Below, one piece after another: positions 22,505-26,231 of a stretch of 26,231 bases of DNA. Origin of the DNA: Lachnospiraceae bacterium UBA1766 (lineage in GTDB: Bacteria > Bacillota > Clostridia > Lachnospirales > Lachnospiraceae); NCBI GenBank assembly GCA_002314715.1, contig DCGY01000005.1:1-26231 (forward strand), read 5' to 3'. The first letter of the stretch is position 1. Each line of letters starts with the position of its first letter. The notes beneath the pieces were generated by a model. That model was not told where the DNA came from. It saw only the letters and a program-made list of their open reading frames with translations, and ran no database searches. The position numbers and the translations under genes are program-made.

Positions 22505-23029
22505 ATGAACCCGGTCAGTACTTTTGTTATGAAACATTTTCCTCACTATGTAACTTTGGATGATCTCATCGTGCTAGGATTTTCTACCGAAGAGGAGCAG
22601 TATATTCGTGAGGGAAAGAAATTATTTTATAAGGTGAAGGTAAAACCACCGTTTGCAACGGATTCTTTTGTTGTAACATTCAAACTACGAAGCATAGCCG
22701 CACCAAGAGAGGGAACCTTGTACCGTGAGGAGAGTGGTGCCGGTATACACAGTTTCCTGTCTACCCTTCACAGCTATATGGGACGTGTGGATGTAGAAGA
22801 GTATTTTTGTTGCAAATATTACTGGGGCTCATTGCTATACACTTATGTACCGGCTGTCATTATTTTGGATATTCTGGCAGCTCTATTTCCGCCTAGCCGA
22901 TTCTTTATCCCTATTTTTCTGTTCCTGATTTTTCTTAATTTCTCCATGTTAACGCTGGCAAGTCAGATCATTAAGATTCCTTATTTGCTGACTTATGAGG
23001 AGTATACGAAACAAGCGGATGATGAGTAA
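22505..23029 (+). CDS. Hypothetical membrane protein
   Basis: This 174-residue protein has a soluble N-terminal part (about 1-110) and two hydrophobic helices near 117-135 and 140-160, with both ends probably cytoplasmic. No family recognised. The ATG at 22505 is chosen because GGGGGAG lies just upstream; the open frame extends back to 22364 but that part overlaps the previous gene and lacks a ribosome site. The next gene starts 39 bases after its stop. Confidence 0.7.
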   Translation: MNPVSTFVMKHFPHYVTLDDLIVLGFSTEEEQYIREGKKLFYKVKVKPPFATDSFVVTFKLRSIAAPREGTLYREESGAGIHSFLSTLHSYMGRVDVEEYFCCKYYWGSLLYTYVPAVIILDILAALFPPSRFFIPIFLFLIFLNFSMLTLASQIIKIPYLLTYEEYTKQADDE

Positions 23030-23068
23030 AGTATTTCCCATAAATACAAAACGAAAGGATAAATGAAA

Positions 23069-23437
23069 ATGGCAACTCCCTGTTCCAAATGCAAATATAA
23101 CAATACTTTGAAATGTACAGGACCTTGCGAAACCTTTCAGCGTTGGAAAGAAAACCCTGCCAAAGTGGAAGCGGAACTCAAAAAAGACGAATTGCCTCCG
23201 GGGGTATACTGGATTACGTTGGATATCCGTCGAGAGAATGTATGTGCCCAGGACTGTATGGACCTTTCCCGTTCCATCAAGGTTCGCTCGGACCAACGAA
23301 TGGCAGATCTTGATGACGAGCTTAAACAGCACTGGTTGCCCAAGGGCTACAACTGGGTTGGCGGGTCCAGAAACGGTACTGTGAAGGATTATGTGAGATT
23401 TGGGAAACAAGGATTCTTAACCTATTCCCATCGATAA
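23069..23437 (+). CDS. Small cysteine-rich hypothetical protein
   Basis: This roughly 122-residue soluble protein has an N-terminal Cys cluster CSKCKYNN..LKCTGPC (four cysteines within 16 residues) and a second pair CAQDC mid-protein, suggesting a bound zinc or metal cluster. No family recognised. Two ATGs are possible, 23063 and 23069. AAAGGA lies 3 bases from the first and 9 from the second, so I take the second. It is probably in the same transcript as the genes before it, with 39 bases between them and no terminator. Confidence 0.65.
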   Translation: MATPCSKCKYNNTLKCTGPCETFQRWKENPAKVEAELKKDELPPGVYWITLDIRRENVCAQDCMDLSRSIKVRSDQRMADLDDELKQHWLPKGYNWVGGSRNGTVKDYVRFGKQGFLTYSHR

Positions 23438-23556
23438 AAATTTGTCGATACGCATATTTCGATAGAAATGTTAAGTAATATTATTAATATTTTACTGAGA
23501 GAAATCAAAAAATGGAAAATAATCACGAGGACAGCAAATTTAAAGGAAAATACCGA

Positions 23557-24546
23557 ATGAAGAAAATAAAATCAATCTGCATGATTTTGATAATAGCCGT
23601 ATCAATAATGACAACAGCCGGGTGCGGTAATCACAGTACCGAAACAAACAAGGAAAATACGCAGGAATCTACAAATAAAAAGACAGAAATAGTCAAACTT
23701 TCCAAAAATCAAAGGAAGTTTGCAAAAGAGAGAGGTTTTGACCCAACAAACTTACCAAAACCTACCGTAGTTGATACGGAATCTCACGATGGTATTGATA
23801 TTTCTTTCCATAGCCAGTTTGGTATACTGGATACATCGGGTGCGATATGTTTTACCTCCCAGTACATGGATTCTGAGGATGGAATTGATCAAATAGAAGC
23901 CCGTTATTACTTTCACTGGCAGGTTCTCGATGAGTTAGCGGTTCGAGATGTAAATTATCTGGATGTTGTGACAATCGGCGATAAAAATTACCTGTATGCT
24001 CCCGGACTAAATAAGGAAGCGCACTTGTATTATCCGGTGGATGATGGCCATTTCATGGACATTCTGGTTAATTGCGTAAATCATTGGGATAAAGATGCGG
24101 CTCCTGCATCCTCTGTTAAAAGCCTTCGTGAATTAATGGAGGAAGATAATTTCGCATCGATGATTCTGTTTGACATATCGGGCGCAGGAGTACTATCCAA
24201 GGATGTAAACTCCTACGGCGAGGATTACTCGCAGGACGATGAGCTTGAATTCTATAATAAAGAAACAACGGACGATGATATCGCTACGGAAGATGGCATT
24301 ACCTATGTAAAAAACCAACTTCTTCTCACAGTAAAGGTTGGCACGGATAGAAGTCTTGTAGAGGCGCTTGGTAGCGAATATGGTTTCGAAATTGTCGGTT
24401 ACCTTAGTATTTCCGATGACTACCAGCTGGAGTTTTCGGAAGACAGAAGCTTTCAGGAACTTGAAAACCTTCGTAAGGAATTTGAAATGCTATACTGGGT
24501 AAGGAATTGTTATTTTAATTATGTGATTGAGACTGGTATTTATTAG
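23557..24546 (+). CDS. Predicted lipoprotein of unknown function
   Basis: This 329-residue protein has a lipoprotein signal: a charged MKKIK start, a hydrophobic core (ICMILIIAVSIM) and a lipobox-like TAGC with Cys23 as the predicted lipidation site. A Thr/Asn/Lys-rich linker (about 24-50) leads to an acidic, mixed alpha/beta extracellular region of about 280 residues with no family I can name. The ATG at 23557 is preferred over an upstream in-frame ATG (23512) because the signal peptide starts there and AAAGGAAA lies about 9 bases before it. The stop is 12 bases before a remnant of an acetyltransferase gene. Lipidation of such proteins needs a true Lgt, probably encoded elsewhere. Confidence 0.75.
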   Translation: MKKIKSICMILIIAVSIMTTAGCGNHSTETNKENTQESTNKKTEIVKLSKNQRKFAKERGFDPTNLPKPTVVDTESHDGIDISFHSQFGILDTSGAICFTSQYMDSEDGIDQIEARYYFHWQVLDELAVRDVNYLDVVTIGDKNYLYAPGLNKEAHLYYPVDDGHFMDILVNCVNHWDKDAAPASSVKSLRELMEEDNFASMILFDISGAGVLSKDVNSYGEDYSQDDELEFYNKETTDDDIATEDGITYVKNQLLLTVKVGTDRSLVEALGSEYGFEIVGYLSISDDYQLEFSEDRSFQELENLRKEFEMLYWVRNCYFNYVIETGIY

Positions 24547-24558
24547 AAATGAAAAAAG

Positions 24559-24648
24559 CATCTTGCCTATCGAATTAAGTCAAAAGAGTTTTATGCAATA
24601 GAGCGGAAAAGTTCAGGAAAAGTAATTGGCTATATTTACAAGGGGGAT
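24559..24648 (+). pseudogene. Fragment of a GNAT acetyltransferase gene
   Basis: Thirty codons in frame with the downstream acetyltransferase read through a GNAT-like core: KSKEFYAIERKSSGKVIGYI. They resemble the beta2-beta3 part of RimJ/RimL-type enzymes and the EYYFAITLKETGKVIGEI stretch of the intact neighbour. There is no start codon and the frame is closed by TGA at 24550, so it is a remnant. It probably derives from a second, related acetyltransferase gene. Confidence 0.5.
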
Positions 24649-24654
24649 CATAAA

Positions 24655-25215
24655 TTGACAATTGAAACAGAAAGACTTATTTTACGCCCTTTTTTAGAAA
24701 AGGATGCTGAAGATGTTTATGAATATTTGAACAAACCTGCAGTGAATTGTTTTGCATGTATGAAACTTGATTCCATCCGGGAAGCAAAAAAAGAAATGTT
24801 ACGGAGAGAAAAAGAAACCGAATACTATTTTGCTATTACTCTCAAGGAAACCGGTAAAGTTATTGGTGAAATAGACGCATATCCTGAGACCGGAGAGCCA
24901 CACGCAGACGAGAATTCCGTTAAGGATACATTCAGCCCCTGTTGGATGCTGAACAAAAAGTATCAAGGAAAAGGATATGCATATGAAGCAGCAAAGGCTT
25001 TCTTTGAGTATTTGTTTTCTCAAAAAGGGGCTAGGCGAATCTATGCATATACGGAAGACTATAATCTCTCCAGCCAACATTTATGTGAAAAGCTTGGGAT
25101 GCGTAGAGAAGGCGTATTTGTAGAATTTGTCAGCTTTATCAACAATGAAGACGGGACGCCAAAGTATGAAAACACAGTGCAATATGCGATATTAAAAAAG
25201 GAATGGAATCATTAG
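24655..25215 (+). CDS. GNAT family N-acetyltransferase (RimJ/RimL type)
   Basis: This 186-residue enzyme transfers acetyl from acetyl-CoA to an amine. It shows the N-terminal TIETERLILRPFLEKDAEDVYEYLN, a mid motif GKVIGEID, the CoA-binding turn KYQGKGYAYEAAKAFFEYLF (about 101-120) and the C-terminal NLSSQHLCEKLGMRREGVF. These are typical of RimJ/RimL-like acetyltransferases; the natural substrate is unknown. The start is a TTG at 24655 with GGGGG upstream, chosen at the family consensus start. The upstream frame is open but encodes a separate GNAT fragment. The gene is flanked by gene remnants on both sides. Confidence 0.9.
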   Translation: MTIETERLILRPFLEKDAEDVYEYLNKPAVNCFACMKLDSIREAKKEMLRREKETEYYFAITLKETGKVIGEIDAYPETGEPHADENSVKDTFSPCWMLNKKYQGKGYAYEAAKAFFEYLFSQKGARRIYAYTEDYNLSSQHLCEKLGMRREGVFVEFVSFINNEDGTPKYENTVQYAILKKEWNH

Positions 25216-25237
25216 TGGTATTATTGCAATTATAGCT

Positions 25238-25447
25238 CGGTTATGGCGTGTTAAAACAGCTATCGAGAATAAGCAGAACCTGATTGTTGAAGGATGTTAT
25301 GTTCCGTTCACATGGAAGATGGATTTTGATAACAAATACTTGCAAGAGATCCGATATATTTGTCTCTGTTTTACGGATAGATATATCACTGAACACTATT
25401 CGAATATTATGAAATACGAGAGTTGCATTGAAAATCGAATTGATGAC
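25238..25447 (+). pseudogene. Remnant of a P-loop NTPase/kinase-like gene lacking its N-terminus
   Basis: The frame reads RLWRVKTAIENKQNLIVEGC, then YVPFTWKMDF, YLQEIRYICLCF, YITEHYSNIMKYESCIENRIDD. This matches from memory the middle of a family of small P-loop kinase-like proteins (AIENxQNLIVEGCYIPFDW...). The Walker A part that should precede it is absent, and the region upstream is the end of the acetyltransferase gene. No ribosome site precedes the ATG at 25319. I call it a truncated remnant; the exact family is uncertain. Confidence 0.5.
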
Positions 25448-25448
25448 G

Positions 25449-25564
25449 GATATTGTAAAAGTTGTTACCGGAATACGCGATGTGGGAAATCGTTTAATCT
25501 AAAAGGTATTATTAATGAATTACTACAGGGGTCGATCCGATTGATTCATATACCAATTCGGTAG
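25449..25564 (+). pseudogene. Frameshifted fragment resembling an AAA ATPase N-terminus (AAA_14/DUF4143 type)
   Basis: One frame (25449-25478) reads DIVKVVTGIR and the adjacent frame from 25478 reads RCGKSFNLKGIINELLQG. Joined by one base, they give VTGIRRCGKS, the Walker A region found near the N-terminus of AAA_14/DUF4143 ATPases. The match is confined to that short stretch, the remainder ends at TAG 25562-25564, and the join is to the end of the previous remnant. It is a fragment with a one-base deletion, if the reading is right. Confidence 0.4.
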
Positions 25565-25584
25565 CTCATAATTAGTCAGAAGTA

Positions 25585-25612
25585 TTGATATGGAACGGAT
25601 TGTGTGTATAAA
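25585..25612 (+). promoter_or_regulatory. Promoter of the membrane protein gene at 25678
   Basis: TTGATA (25585-25590) and TATAAA (25607-25612) are 16 bases apart, 65 bases before the start codon. Confidence 0.55.
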
Positions 25613-25677
25613 GTAATTGCTATTCTTATTCAGCTATCATATATTTGGCAATGAAATAAGAGTGGGAAGGGGATTGT

Positions 25678-26037
25678 ATGAAGAAATACATCATTATTTA
25701 TATTATTTTGTTTGCTATTCTTTTGGTTATGGGGTTGACTCATGGCATTCCCTTTGGGATTACTATTTCTGTAGTAGAAGAGCCATTTGGAATATTGCCT
25801 AAAACGAATAAGCATATTGTATTGATTTATAATATTGTCATTATGTTAGGATGCATGATAGCCACTATTATAGTAACTAGGAAAAAAGACAATACAATTC
25901 CCTTAAAATGGTTAGTTCCTATAGTGATGCTCGGTAGTTTTGTATTTTTACCGGTTGGTATGTCAAAACACTTTTTGGTAGCACCGAAAGAAACGATTAT
26001 TCAGGCATGGTCACTTATTTCATTGGCTATGCGCTAA
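25678..26037 (+). CDS. Small membrane protein of unknown function
   Basis: This 119-residue protein has three hydrophobic segments near residues 3-32, 46-66 and 76-96, with a short polar region RKKDNT between the second and third. No family recognised. GGAAGGGG lies about 5 bases before the ATG and a reasonable promoter is 65 bases upstream. The neighbourhood is full of remnants, so this may be a recent arrival, but nothing in the gene itself looks broken. Confidence 0.65.
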   Translation: MKKYIIIYIILFAILLVMGLTHGIPFGITISVVEEPFGILPKTNKHIVLIYNIVIMLGCMIATIIVTRKKDNTIPLKWLVPIVMLGSFVFLPVGMSKHFLVAPKETIIQAWSLISLAMR

Positions 26038-26103
26038 GATATAAGTGATCACAAGTAATAAGTATGATATTGGACATGATATGTATAGATTTGCAAATAC
26101 ATA

Positions 26104-26217
26104 ATAATGATTAAAGCGGCGGTGATTACGCAGACAGTCTATTTTGGAGGAAAAGGTATCACCAAAGATAGCGATTCACAGTACATTGATTACGACATTT
26201 GGACTGGTAAAAAATGA
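26104..26217 (+). pseudogene. 37-codon ORF, possibly the tail of a decayed gene
   Basis: The frame MIKAAVITQTVYFGG...YIDYDIWTGKK has protein-like composition but no ribosome binding site before its ATG. It looks like the C-terminal strand-rich end of a larger protein. I cannot name a family. Apart from it, 26038-26231 shows nothing clear. Confidence 0.25.
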
Positions 26218-26231
26218 GTATAGCGGAGCAT

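Noticed and set aside
25319..25564. 81-residue ORF as a real gene
   Set aside because: The same frame is open and family-like upstream of the ATG, there is no ribosome site, and it crosses from one gene family to another with a frameshift.
25617..25802. 61-residue ORF rich in Tyr, Phe and Cys
   Set aside because: It overlaps the better supported membrane protein gene at 25678, which has a ribosome site and promoter.
1..26231. tRNA or rRNA genes
   Set aside because: No cloverleaf with a TTC-containing T-arm and no conserved rRNA stretches were noticed on reading both strands.

Overview
The window looks like a chromosomal stretch of a low-to-mid GC Firmicute, most likely a Lachnospiraceae-type Clostridia. 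I infer this from the protein styles (short ThiC, ThiW, 7TM-type hybrid kinase, AraC regulators with long N-termini, an IS256-family transposase), strong AGGAG ribosome sites, occasional TTG starts and many Rho-independent terminators. No rRNA, tRNA, CRISPR array or prophage is visible. Every recognisable gene is on the + strand except the transposase and the DUF1697 gene at the left.

Layout. 1-1522: tail of an unidentified gene, a terminator, and an IS256-family element with an intact DDE transposase. 1535-3629: divergent DUF1697 and MATE efflux genes with overlapping promoters. 3710-6106: a small surface/membrane-anchored protein and a GGDEF diguanylate cyclase, each with its own terminator. 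6176-9552: a probable three-gene unit of hybrid histidine kinase, small membrane protein and divergent Lgt-like protein. 9549-13828: a TPP-riboswitch operon, thiD-thiW-thiC-thiE/M fusion. 13937-14521: a zinc-ribbon protein. 14978-21625: a four-gene unit of two ABC exporter half-transporters, cardiolipin synthase and an AraC regulator, behind a promoter carrying a phased TTGNAA repeat array. 21751-24546: four genes of unknown function, one a lipoprotein. 24559-26231: a degenerate zone with a GNAT gene, remnants of at least three other genes, a small membrane protein and a 37-codon ORF.

How the genes work together. The thi operon makes the pyrimidine half of thiamin (ThiC, ThiD), has a candidate thiazole uptake component (ThiW) and thiazole kinase (ThiM), and joins the halves (ThiE). 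No thiazole synthesis gene is in the window, so the locus reads as de novo pyrimidine plus thiazole salvage. The ABC/Cls/AraC unit reads as an envelope or export stress module. Its AraC protein is a natural candidate to bind the 20-21 bp spaced repeats upstream, the last of which coincides with the predicted -35 box.

The most interesting items are that phased operator-like array, the structured 417-bp intergenic region containing it, the transposase Shine-Dalgarno locked in a 16-bp hairpin, the ThiE-ThiM fusion, the Lgt-like protein lacking the HGGL motif, and the cluster of gene remnants at the right. I do not see a clearly new defence or mobile system.
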